From contig JASANG010000896.1 in the NCBI GenBank assembly GCA_030248215.1, positions 124,001 to 188,000 of the forward strand: a DNA stretch of 64,000 nt. Direction: 5' to 3'. Numbering within the stretch: position 1 is the first letter of the stretch; the number at the start of each line of letters is the position of its first letter. A program made the position numbers and the translations under genes. Below are positions 47,701 through 59,875 of the stretch, piece after piece. This DNA comes from Enoplolaimus lenunculus (Eukaryota > Nematoda > Enoplea > Enoplida > Thoracostomopsidae). A model generated the notes under the pieces. It made no database searches. It had not been told where the DNA came from and was given only the letters and a program-made list of their open reading frames with translations.

Positions 47701-50700
47701 CATTATTCTAGTGCTAACAACTGCAATTCATCCTTTACAATTAAAGTTAGTAACATTATGCAATTAAGAAAGGAAACAGTCAATACGACTTAGTGTTCCA
47801 GTAATAAATAAAGCAAGTTTTGGCTATATACCTATGAAGATTCTACCAGCTAGCGGTGAAATGATTCTTACTTGAACCAAGAAAAAATATAATCCCTATT
47901 CACATGCACAGAAGTTTGCAACGAAAACTCAAATCTGCATCATACATTAGTAAGTTATATTCGAAAAACCATTAAAATTTCCAGCTGCAAATGGCAGTTG
48001 CAAGTTCTCATTGAAAAGTCAACGTATGTAATATAACTTAAGCATACTTGAGCATCTGATGGTTTGTTTGCATCCAACGATTGCGTTTCCGATGTTTCAA
48101 GTTCTTCGTTTCGCAATTTGCTCATTATTTCAGTGTCATATTTTGTAGCACCTTCAGCATCGTCTGAAAAAGTTATAATACAAAACTGAAAAATGCAAAC
48201 GAGCCACAAATTAGCTCTACGTTCGGCAACTGATATTCAAAGTGACGTTCTCAAATAACAGCAGCGGCAAAAAGCGTTCTCAATTTTATACAAACGAACT
48301 GCAGCTTGCTTCTGTGGCTAAACATTTGCCATAGGCAGGGTGCAACCGGTGTTCCGGGTCCGGCATTTGCTAGCCATTAATAAGCTTTTTAAAGCAAAAA
48401 ATAATATAGATTAAATTAGTACAGTATATAAACGTTGACAATCACCGAAAATAAGTCATGGAATGTGAATTTCGCTTCCATGGATAACGAAAATCTAAAA
48501 TACAACAGACTATGTGAATACCTATCTCTGATTAAGATTACTTATTTCACCAATAATACGCAAAAAAGAAAACAAAAATGAACTTTCGGTGGCCTGTATT
48601 TTTCACGTTCCGCTATTTTTGCAAATTTTGGATCGGGTATATTGTAATTCCGGATGCACCCTACATAGGCATAAAATTTTCCAAATGCATAAAGTAACAT
48701 TTTTCAATTCTGAAACATCATATTCTAATCTGCAACATTTCAAACGGTAACTAACCTGAACCAAAAAAAGCAACCATTAAGTTAAAGTTTAAGACTTGAA
48801 ATACCGAAAAAGCATTAAACTAACGTCTTGTACTATAACCAGCTCCAAGCCGCATAGTTTTTCTTGCAGGTTCATTACCACCAGTTCTGCTTGCTATAAC
48901 AACAGGAACAGCAACAAAAATACAAACAAACACGACATAAACAAAGTACAACTAAGTTAATAGTCTGTAATAAAATTCTACGAAAAACTGTGATACAAAA
49001 TGAAAAGAATTAGTTTGCAATAGATTAACGTCTGATTTTACACGTTAATAGTTTCCTACAAACGGAATCCCTATTACAAGATTTGTGTAGCACCTATCAC
49101 CAGTTAATAATAAGGTTTCGAAGAAGCGAACTGTTTTGTTGATCTAAAGCTCTACATAGAAATTGTTGTTATTCAAGTGCACACAGCGAGTTAAAGTTCC
49201 AGCCTCATCGTGCACCGTTTCATAAGTTACAAAATGTATCACCAACATGAGAATCCGCGGTTAATCTAACCTTTGCTTCAGGCAATATTTCAACTACTAC
49301 TAACCAATTTCCCAGTCTACAACCGCCCTCTTTCCCTCTCTAACTTACCTAAACTCCTACTAAATGGCATTTCTGTCACGTATTCCGCTCCGAGCCTCGG
49401 TCCTCTTACTACTCCTTTTGTTGCTCCTCCTCTATTAGTCATACCATCCGTATTCGTTGCCCTACTATCCAAAGTATCCGCAGCATCGACTTCGATTTGG
49501 TCATGTTGTCCAGACTGTGCCTCTTGTTCTGCCTCTTCTTGTGTCTCTTGGTACATCGCTTCTTCATCGTCGTTCTCGTCATTACCCAAATCAGAAGAAT
49601 CAAACGTTTCGCGTTTGATTTGAGGGAATGGCACAGGCATCGCTGACGAGCTGGGTAATGAAATTGGTTCTGAAACAACAATAATAAATGTAGCACCAAA
49701 CTTACAGTATATGGCCACTGTAGCGAAAAGACTACATGATTGCGTAACTCATTAGTAAGAGCAGCAGACCTATATTCCGTACGTCGTCAGTTGGAGCCCA
49801 GCCAAATCCGTGGCAAAATTTTCGTACACGCTAGTTCAGGGTTTCCGCGGAGTTCTGAGAACAATTTTCCCTGATAAAAATTCCATTTTTATAGGGATGT
49901 ACCGAATAATCAGCATCGGCAATAAGCGGCAGTTTTCGTGAGTACCGGCATCGGCACTGCAAAAAATTATCGATTCTTTGCCGATACTTTTTACACATAT
50001 AACAGCAAAGTTGGAATGCTATCAGTTCCATTTCTGGTCGCATGTCAGTGAGTTCGATCGGGAAAACTGATATCTTTATTGCGTTTGTGTTTGAAAAATT
50101 AACTGAAATGAGCCGTTCGTCTAAAATTATAATCGTTTATGATGGTTAGGGTTTAAGTATTATCTGTTTATTAAGCATGGTGTACTAAAGTTGGAATCGA
50201 CATCGGTTCGGCATCGGCAAAATTTCAAAATAAGAATCGGCGTCGGCATCGGCAAAAATTTTGGTATCGACACATACAAGAACAATTTTCCTGATTGAAA
50301 AGCATGTTTACATGTATGTAACAGTGTCGATCTTTTGGGAAAGCACACATCCACTGCGAAAATTCCAGATACAAAGCGCTGTCAGTCCAAGCAATATTAA
50401 TTACAACATGAGATTTCGACGCCATTTCAGGGCTGTGTTACTAAAATTATTTAATTTGAGATATTAACAAGTGTTAAACATAACACATTCTACAGGATTT
50501 TTCACGCATAAAACTGAACAACAGCAGAAAATTGATCCTATTACGCTTAGGCTCAAGAAAATAATAAACAGTAATATGGGTGTAAACTTCTGCTACGTCC
50601 TTCGGAGCACCTAGGATTAAAAAGGCTAATCGAAAACCTATCATGGGCAAAAATGCTTGTGCGCAAAAAATCTATAGTGTATTTTGTATTGTGTTGCAGA

Positions 50701-53700
50701 TTCGTCCTAATAGCAATAGCCATTTATCAGATATGAGTTTCTTTTGTAAAGAATAAACGTTGCTTCGAAAGGGTACATAGATGAACTATGCGTTAGTCGG
50801 TGTCGGTGTCGTTTTGACACATTCCCTGAAAAAGATATTCATTTTGAAAATGGACAATTTTTCCCTGGTCGGCCATTTTTCCTGTTTTCCCTGATTTCCC
50901 TGACGAAATAGCAAAATTCCCTGTTTTCCCTGATGAGCGGACGCCATGTACTTGTGGTTGAGTATTTTTAAGACGTATAGCTTTTAATTTTATAACATTA
51001 GTGTCAGTGCACGTCTGTCAATTAAATAATAAATGTCTATTGCTAGAACATTCATACCAGGAACTTCTTCTTGTGGTTCAGTCTTAACGCGAACACAGCT
51101 AGCGCTATTATCACCGTTGCTTTGTGCCATTTCTTCAAATTGAGTACCAGGTAAAGCACACTCAGTAGAAGTCGTAGCAATACCAGGTGCTCTAATGCTA
51201 GTTGTTCCTGTCATAGCACTAAAAATACCAGGCTACGACCGGATACCAAAAAATGACGGAGCCGGATAATCTAATATCTGGCCGAGCCGGATAATCCAAT
51301 ATCTGGCCGAGCCGGATAATTAATTCAAATCTAATACAAGATTGCAATGAAATATGAAAACATAGGCAACAACTCTTCCTTCCGTGCCTAATGTATCCGA
51401 AACGTTTACGTTACATAGTGTACCATCTCACGACGTTGCATTTTTGCATTTTTAACACCTTAACAACGATCCTACTCAATTATTTCATGTTTTTCTAGCG
51501 TTGCGTTTAGTTGCAATATTTGTATGACCTATGTTACATTTAATGGCACCTAGTTTTACCTAGGTACGATAAAATAAAAGTGGCTACGATCAGGGATGCA
51601 AGTCTCGATCTCAGTCTCAGTCTCGGTGGTTTGGAACCGACAGTAGAAATCGAGGATTCAGCAAATGCTAGTAAACCCGTAAAAAGTAGAAGTCAAGATT
51701 GTTGAACCAAGTAATACCTGATGAATAAATTTCACTACCAATCTAAGAATTTTCAGTTACTCAATATTACAACAGATTTTCAGAAAACACATAAAAAAAC
51801 TATGGAAAAACACAAAAAACTACGAAAAAAGTATCAGAAATAATTTTTATTTTGAAATTTTTATTTTTACGGTGATGTCCTAATATTGACCGAAACTTTT
51901 CAAGGCCGGTCTCCGCGCATCTCTGGCTAGGATTACGGCTATTAGTTTTGCTTATGCTTAGGCTTAATTATAGACCTATTTTTAAGCTGAAGTTCAGGCT
52001 TAGCCTTAGAAATAATAGGAATATGCTGAGATGAAGTGTTACGCCTCTAGAGTTACACTGGTCATCTATATGAGGTTTTCCGGCTTTATTGCAACCCAAT
52101 AAAGATTATGAACGTGCATGGACGGGCACATGCAAACATTCAGATTACATGTGTGACAGAAAATTAATCCGGTAAGTTAAAATACCGGAGCCGGATGTCG
52201 TTTTTTTGCCAGAGCCGAATGTTAACCGGTTGGTACCCGGGTGAAATTATCAGTGCGAAAACAGTTTTAAGGAAAAATGCCATTTAACTATGTCTGATCG
52301 CTAGTAATAACAATGTCAACATACTTTGCACGCTTGTCTAATACATTAAAAATAACTGCAAAATTCAACAACATAAAATGTGTTTAACGTGTAAAAAAGT
52401 TAAATTCGAAAGACTAAAAATACTCAACCGGGGAGCAAAATCTAGAGTGAGGTGGATTGAACAAGTGGGACCACCACCCTCCCCTAGCAGCGAATTTCCC
52501 GCAAAGTTTGAAAACGTTGATTATTTCAACAAATTTTTAACAGAAATTTATAGGATCCTTCAAAAAAAGCCAAAATCATTCTCCCTCATTACACATATCA
52601 TTATAAATAGCTACAATGTGCAAAAAAGTACAAAATCTGCATTAAACTATGAAAGCTGTAAAACAACTTACTGAGAAACAAACGTTTCTCCAAGATCAAT
52701 GTTTTCAATCGATGGCTCTGAAATAACAAATACAAAATATAGGCTGATAACAGGAAACAACCTGCGATTACGGCTATTAATTTCTTTTTACCACAGAAAT
52801 AGCTCTACAGCCATTCAAAACTCACCGCTGCTAACAGTTCCGATACTACATGTAACCAAACGACGAAAACGGTGTCTCAACGTCTATCACTCTGTTTTAA
52901 ATTTTTATATCATCCGGCGCCATCCGTCACCGTCTGGAACCGCGTACGATGTCATCCAGTCCAGGTGACATACGGCGTCGCACGACAAGTACAGAAACAA
53001 TCTTACGATCATGCTCATCCAATTCAACTTCGAGTGCTTCTTTCTTTTGCTTGACCGCTCCAACGCCTTCTTCTTGTCTAATAATAACGCTGTATTTCGC
53101 TGTCAGCTTCTGACATTGTTCTTTGTTGTCGCGACATGCATTCATTTCAGCGTAGTATTCTGTACGCATTTCTCGCTAAATTCAAACGAACAAAAATTTA
53201 AAAACAAAAAATGCCTATTATTTCCAACGGTACATGATTCATTTGCACATCCCTCGCCAATCTTTGCTTTAACACGTTACAATTGAAATTAATTCGTGCG
53301 GTACCAGTTGTTCCAAATACCCAGTGTCAGAAATAGGTTAATACGATCCACTTGAGTTGAAAGTAGCGTTAAGTTTGAGAAAAGCAGTGCACTAGTGTAG
53401 GTTTTAAACATATAGTCCATCAACTAATTTGATTTAAGGCAAATCAAACTAACTTAGAAATTAAATTTTAAACCACAATTTGAAAAATGAAACAAAAATT
53501 TCAAAACACCAAAATCGGCCACTTCAGTTGAAAGTAGCGTTAAGTTTGAGAAAGGCAGTGCACTAGTGTAGGTGTTAAAAATATGGTCATTTTATAATTT
53601 CATTTAAGGCAAATCAAAAAACTTAAAAATTCAATTTTAAAACACTATTTGAAAAATGATATCAAAATTTCGAAACACCAAAATCGGAAACGAGCAAACA

Positions 53701-56700
53701 TATATCAGAGTAAAAACCTGATAACGCTTACAAAATAAGCAAATCGATGTTTGTGACTAGTCAAATGCACTAATATCGTTCGCGGATCACATTTTGTATC
53801 GCACAGAGAGCAAACGTATTTCGGTTCTGCCGTGGGTTGCAAATCGCTTATGAATTCAGTTACAAGTTGGGCACCTGAAGGCAGACAACAAAAACAGAAA
53901 GCTCATGTTGACGGCAAACAAGAACGATCCATCACGTAGTGTAAAAGATGTGGGTGTAAAATGGACGTTGCATTGTTATTTGCCGAGGTTTGGGTTGAAC
54001 GCAAAAATCAAAAAATATACATTTGACCAGATGAAGCTTAAAAAATTTGCAACACAGCTGTCTTCTATTAGCGAGCTCTGTTCCTGAGATTCTTTTCAAA
54101 CAGACAAACGAACGGACGAACACCCACCTTTCGATCCCGGAAGATAAAACATGAAACGCATCGCAAAACTCCTAGTTCGGCTTGGAGATTCGCTTTGCTC
54201 AATGATACCGTTGAGACACGACTCTTTATAAAAGGCGGCTGCGCGGCATAGCGGCAGAACGTACGTCCAAAGAGGTTGCATTATGCCAATTTTTACCTAA
54301 TCCTCGTAGATAAATTCGAAACGCATGTTGCCCTAGTTACAAACCTACCTATAACCGTGTCAGTCAAATTTTCCAGCTGCTCCTGAATCAGTGCTGTTTG
54401 ACCAGTTTCAATTGATTTTACTCGATCGCCACTCATTATACGTTGCATTTTAGCTATAAACACACACACTCTACAAGCTTGGAGTATCAGTTTTTCTGCA
54501 TTTAAAGCAGTTAGATATGCAAAATTTCTCAGCGATAACAAATAAACAACCAAACAAACAAAAAAAGAAATGTCTTTAAAAATTTTCGTAAGCCCTCGCT
54601 ACTACTTGCAATACTATAAAAGTGCCGCAAGAAAATTTCGAACAAAATAAATTTTTTTTTCATAGTAGGCATACCCAAAACCACGTTTGCCTACTTCAAC
54701 CATAAAATCAGAGTACACATCATGTTCCCTTCAAACAAACCCATCCACTACATACAGATGTATCATCTTACCACAAGTAATTCGGTTCCTTAACATCTAA
54801 AATTACACAAAAAATAAAAAAATCGAATAACTCTAACAGCATTAGTTCGTTTATTTCGCAAAGTCATGCAATTAAATTTGTGAGTACGTCCTAAAAGGGA
54901 GCTCCACCCAGCGAAAGCCCCTAAAAATTCGATTTGCCCATACTAAAACCCACACAAGTTCTTCCTTCGTTTTAAAAACAGCGGCAGGCCAATTCTTTAT
55001 TTTCAAATTATATTTTTTGTAGTTTAAATGTGAATGTTTCACGCTACAGTACGGCTTATACTTCTGAACTCGTGATCAGCTATAAGTGCTGAGGTTACCT
55101 TTTTATGCTTTTTCCCGTTGATATGTGCTAGTTTTGGGTCAGTTCCTGGCAACGATGTTTGGCATACCTAAATCATAACAACAGGATCACAGATGTTCTA
55201 CGGGGTTATACCGTGATAAGTCTTTCAATACAACAGTCAGCACAATTGTTTCCACTTGAAACCTTTCTAAATTTGTTTACAACGAAACTACACGCTGATT
55301 TTGCACTGATATTCATCAAACTTTACTTAAACGCTTCAGATGACAGAAATAAAAGAAATTAGCATAACTAAGCTTGGCATATTTTCACCACCACAGCAGC
55401 ATTTTACATTCAGAGGTCACTAGTATGTGCACATACTAACCTCACAATAGTAGTGCGTTGCCCTTTGTTTGCCAATGTTTTTTCCTATCACTTTAATTGG
55501 ATTGCCTAAAACGAATGATGAGTGAAGCTAACTAACCAAAGTGGCTACAATGTTTGCACTATAGACCAGCTTTTGAAAACAATGCAGTGCACCAATGTTG
55601 GTGTGACTTTGAGTTCAGTTTGTTTTTACTACATGAGTTTATGTGTACTAAAAATATCTAAAACGAAACTACAACGACGTATCGTATTACATTAAGGCAG
55701 ATAATGTGCCCAAAGGATTTGTAGTACGTCCAGATGTTCATTCGTCGCACAAAGTAATGACATTTTACCGCTACAAAAAATATTTATTTAGATTAAAGCT
55801 TAACTCCTGTTCAGTGGTGGCTTGTGAAAAGATCATCCATACTAAGCAGCGAGCCAGGCAAACACAATGTCCAGCGCATTATTTAACCCAAGTTTCAAAA
55901 CTTTCCTGTCAGCACGGCTCAGATGCTGCAAATTATCAAAATTTTCTGACACGCCACTTGATCTTCTACTTAGATCTGAAAAATTATCGAGGACTTATGG
56001 CTACAGGATACCCGTTTAATTTTTTTATACCGAATATAATCCGTTAGGCCTCGGATATCTTGACAATTATTTTTTGCGGTGCCCTTCTCTAATTATACAC
56101 TGGTTATATAACAAATGCCAATCGAAATTGACAAACCAAACAGGTCATCCAGACGCGTAATCAGTTTCACCCTCTTTGGGCGTTCATTTGTCTTTGAATT
56201 CATTTCCGTCCGTGGAGCGTCAACCTTTGTAATCCCGGCTTGACTTTCGCGAGCTAGCAATTTTTGTGAATGTATTACACCGCGAACATGGCGGTTGTAA
56301 TCCTAAATAGAACATTCCGCTGTATTCAATAGTTGCAGAATTTAGAAATAAAGACCCAAAACCGGAATTTTACACACAAAACCCAAACCCGGAATTCACA
56401 AATTCAAAACCCTTGGAACCTACCTGTCTATAAGTGTAAGGGCCAGACACTCACTACTTCCTCACAGTGGCTGTGGAGTGCAGAACTCATCCCCTATGAC
56501 ATTTTTCCAGAATGACAATTTCAACTGAAGTGCCGAAAGCTCGGCCGTTTCGGGAGGGTATAAAGTCAAGTAAAGGCTTTTGAGCAAAAAAAATTGCTGA
56601 CGTGTATGTACCAGCGAGTTCTTCAAAAGCTTGTACAAATCTTTGAGACAAATAATGAAGAAAGAAGAACTAGCGAGCAAGAAACCATTGGCTATTTTTG

Positions 56701-59700
56701 CGTACTCACGAAGCAAATTTTAAATTTGCGCAACTCCGATGGGGAATCCATCTAGATCCACCCTTATGGGACCCGTAAAGATGACATAAAAAAGGTTCGC
56801 TAACGTTTTGCATTTTTGCACAAACACAAAAACCCTCGGAGTGATACGTATATTATACGTATACGTACATATAAAGTGATGACGCCGATGCCATCCGCAA
56901 GATTCTATATTGAACTAAGGTACAACAAGGTGTAACGACGGCGATGCCATCCGCAAGATTACATATTGAACTAAAGCGACAACAGGGTGCAACCGAAATT
57001 ACAATTTATCGGGAATGGAATTACAAAAATTAACCGGAAACGAAACCGGCAATTTAAAAATACATGCCACCAAATATCCATTTTAATTGCCTATATTATT
57101 GGCGAAATAACTTTCGCAGAAGATAGGTATTAACTTAATCTGCTGTATTTTAGATTTTCGTTGTACACGGAAGCAAAATCTGCCTTCGATGGTTTATTTT
57201 CCGTCACTGTCAAGGTTTATATACTATATATACTAACCAAGTCTAATGCCAGAACCGGAACCGGCATTCCGGTTGCCCCTTGGGTGACAACAAAAGTTCC
57301 GATTCGGATTCGCAAAAATTTGCGGTTCGGATTCGGTTGTGATACGTTTTTCATTTTTATACAATAAAAATTTTAAATAACTTGTTACATAAATCAATTT
57401 TTTGTTAAAAATCTCAGAACTAAGGTCAAGCGCGAAATAATTGCGTTTGCGAAAAACGTAGTTATTCTGTAATAATAAACGTTATTACTTTTGCAGGTCT
57501 AAAACCAACGTTCAAAATTTATTAGACATAAACGCCACAAAAACCACGCACCCAAGTCAGTTTCTAATCTCTTTCAAGCTCTAGTTTCGAGGTTCTGGCT
57601 TGGGTCCAGAATAAAATTGTCGTTTTTACACATTACTGAAGCAGCTAACCTTTTCACTGTCGAACTTAATGTCGCACACTTCACAGTAGCCCCAGTCCGA
57701 GCTATAATCGAGTCCAGCAATATTGACATTGTCAGTACAGTCTGTGCCTCCTTTCGCTTTGTCTGACTTAGTCGACTGGCTGAAAACACACGTAATTGTC
57801 CAAGAATGGTGGTCATAAAACAATAAATGTTATTTCCAACATTGCGCACGGGATTGTGAGGCAACAGAAGGAACTTGATTATGTAAAACATCGGATACCA
57901 AACTTTCATATCAACGGCAACATCCAAGAAAATGATACCAAAATAGATACACGGCCGGAAATTTCGATTCAAACCCTCAAAAAATAAAATTTTGCAACAA
58001 GAAACAACAAACTTCATTCAATCTTTGATTGGCAATATGTTCGAACGATTTTAAAGAAAAGATGTTTTAAAAATTAAAATCCACCTTTTCGATGATTCGA
58101 CAGGAACAAGCAGACCATCTTTGATGCACAAACCCGTTACTGACACATTTCCTGGATGCAGTTTGCGACGCGAGTCCTGAGCCGCTTGCCAAGCACTAGC
58201 CATTCGTTTCGTTGTAGGATCTTCAAAAGATATTCGCGTTGGTTGCGGCAGATTTCCAGCCCCATGATCTTGCAGATATTGTCCCACACCGGTCACAGTG
58301 CAAGGATCAGTGGTCGATAACCCGGAACCAACCTGAGAGTAATTATAATCACCACTATATGTGCCGTATTCATAATCTTCTATATGACCGATACCTACTT
58401 CCGCCTGCCACTCCTCGCCCAATGTACTTTGGTCGTTGTAGCTCGCATGGCCTACCACTGTATTATCCTGAATAATCCATGAACCAGCATACTGTTGTTG
58501 AGAATGCCGATCACCTAACATCGACTCACTGTATCCATAATTTACAATTTGTTTATCATTCGCTTCATAATGGCTCGCATCTTGCGCTTGAGAAATCACG
58601 ACATCAGCTCTAACAATATCCTTCGAAAGCTTTGATTTAGCTTTACAGTCAACTTTCGACTTTGATTCGGGACCAGTTCGCGACGTAGGCAATGCATTTT
58701 GATGAGAAGTATTGCTCAGATCCAAACTACCAGCAAAAAGCTGTTCGCCACCACACCATCCAAACGCCTCGTGACTCCGATTACTTCCAGCCAATTTAAT
58801 TGCATGCTTACCTGTGCGCGCTGTGGTCGCAGCGGAGACTCGAGCAGTTGACCCGGCTGAAACAGTCGCAACCGCAGTAATCGCTGGTGACTGATAAAAA
58901 TACCGTTGATACTCGCTTGGAGTCAAGACCGGGGCGCCGCTTGTTCGATTGTACCACGCTGAATTAGCGTCAACTGGCTCAGAGCTTAACTCAACAGATG
59001 CTGAATCTAGTGGGGGCGGTGGAGGCGGTGGTGGTGGCGCTAAAATTTGGGGTTGAACGCAAATGTCGCTAACAGATGGGTCCGAGACCGAATTAACCGT
59101 TGAAAGTGGCTGAATACCATTCGTAGCCACACCTGTTGCGTAATGTCCCACATATTGATCGCTAATAGTGCTATTATAGCCAAAATTTTGTTGCACGGTA
59201 ACCTGAGCATTACTCATATCTTGTTGATGGTTGTCATGTTCACTATAATACGACGCAGTATACGCTCCAGACTTCGGAGTTAACAAAATCAAATTGCTAC
59301 TGCTTTGTTGCTGAGTTATTTCAGTCTGTCCTAATACACCTGGCGGAGGTGGTACATCGGTTACGGCCACGGCTTCCACCAAGTTACCACGATAGACAGG
59401 CGTTTTCGGTGTTGCTGAAACAGTGGCGGCATAATTTGCAGTGCTTAAACTAGAATTGCCGCCAACCTGCGCATACGAAGCTTCGTAACCGTAATGGTCA
59501 ATAGAATGAGAGACCTGATAAGGAGTCGGAGTAGATAGTTCCCACGACGCTTGTTGAACTACGTCACCAACAGAAGACTGTTTAATGATATTACGCGCAG
59601 AAGGCTTTGGTGGAGGCGGGGGCACTGTGGGATCTTTCGGTGGAGGGGGAGGAGGTGGCGGTGGCGGAAGTGGCGGAGGCGGAGGTGGCGGTAATGTGAT

Positions 59701-59816
59701 ATCGTGTTCGGCAACCGTTGCAACATACGTAGTGCCAAACTGACTAAAATACAAAATGATAAAAAAGGGCAACTACACGCCTATTTCAGATTTTACCTAC
59801 GAGCGATAACTATCAT
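44723..59816 (-). CDS. 16-exon nuclear protein with two matrin/U1-like C2H2 fingers, proline-rich N-terminus (1,368 aa model)
   Basis: Exons (minus): 59816-59797, 59743-58085, 57779-57650, 56302-56137, 54453-54349, 53874-53732, 53175-52931, 52845-52826, 52717-52672, 51218-51058, 49669-49349, 48893-48840, 48163-48048, 47655-47608, 46863-46741, 45472-44723. All introns are GT-AG, every split codon closes in frame, and the lengths sum to 4,107 = 1,369 codons. Residues 25-55 are polyproline; the next 450 are Ser/Gln/Tyr-rich. Finger 1 is C592-C595-H608-H614, split by an intron. PKRVKL after it is a Myc-like NLS. Finger 2 is C715-C718-H730-H736 (YVCSLCDTKC...HKHRFAYF), spaced like RNA/DNA-binding matrin-type fingers. 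A charged probable coiled coil follows (742-800). VKTEP, IKRE and IKPD fit the SUMO consensus. I do not recognise the orthologue; an RNA- or chromatin-associated nuclear role is inferred. The ATG at 59816 is likely but unproven. Confidence 0.82.
46065..46450. mobile_element. CCGGTATCCGG-type MITE in an intron of the 16-exon gene
   Basis: Left part GGATATCCGGTTCCG, ACCGGTGCCCG, ACCGGATACCG; right part ATCCGGTGTCGG, TTAATATCCGGCTGCGG. The ends read as inverted, imperfect copies. Same diction as 4030-4250 and the scraps at 51235-51320 and 52170-52240. Confidence 0.5.
48336..48665. mobile_element. GGAATTCCG-family relic with ATCACCGAAAATAAG core
   Basis: Opens GCAGGGTGCAACCGG and closes ATTCCGGATGCACCCT, inverted ends. 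The core (TATATAAACGTTGACAATCACCG, CTTCCATGGATAACGAAAATC) matches the one near 8970-9060 in the other large gene's intron, tying the two copies together. Confidence 0.6.
49892..50275. mobile_element. hAT-like MITE, copy C (most complete)
   Basis: Starts TAGGGATGTACCGAATAATC and ends AAAATTTTGGTATCGACACA, the inverse of the TGTGCCGATACCAAAATTT start of copy A at 7163. Contains the full internal order shared with copies A and B. The final TA-rich base of the right end has decayed. Confidence 0.6.
51591..51926. mobile_element. CAGGGATGC-ended MITE
   Basis: Ends CAGGGATGC and GCATCTCTGG are inverted with one extra base. Behind them lie GTCTCGATCTCAGTCTC and AAGGCCGGTCTCC. Shares its core with the 14000-14355 element. 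Lies in an intron of the 16-exon gene. Confidence 0.55.
53349..53695. repeat. Two tandem copies of a roughly 172-bp unit
   Basis: AGTTGAAAGTAGCGTTAAGT opens both copies (about 53354 and 53525). Both continue with GCAGTGCACTAGTGTAGG and end CACCAAAATCGG. The copies differ at about one position in ten. Intronic; no function is seen. Confidence 0.8.
56878..56992. repeat. Tandem duplication of about 62 bp
   Basis: GCGATGCCATCCGCAAGATT and CATATTGAACTAA occur twice with small changes, followed by an ACAACAGGGTGCAACCG MITE end. Intronic, in the gap between exons 3 and 4 of the 16-exon gene. Confidence 0.7.
56985..57510. repeat. GGAATTCCG-family MITE remnants
   Basis: CAGGGTGCAACCGAAATTAC opens the segment, with ACCGGAAACGAAACCGG soon after. 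A second block has GAACCGGAACCGGCATTCCGG and CGGATTCGG words at 57250-57345. Probably two overlapping worn copies in an intron. Confidence 0.45.
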
Positions 59817-59875
59817 TTTTCTATGTTTTGGTACTATATATGAAGAATGTTGATTTTCTGATTTTGTGTTGAATA

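Noticed and set aside
52378-52674. Plus-strand 98-residue frame
   Set aside because: Lies antisense in the introns of the 16-exon gene; no domain, and a compositionally AT-rich frame.
54096-54281. Extra exon of the 16-exon gene (about 54240-54129)
   Set aside because: It has a fair donor, but the exons on either side already join in phase without it and its sequence shows no domain. Left out, though an alternative exon is possible.
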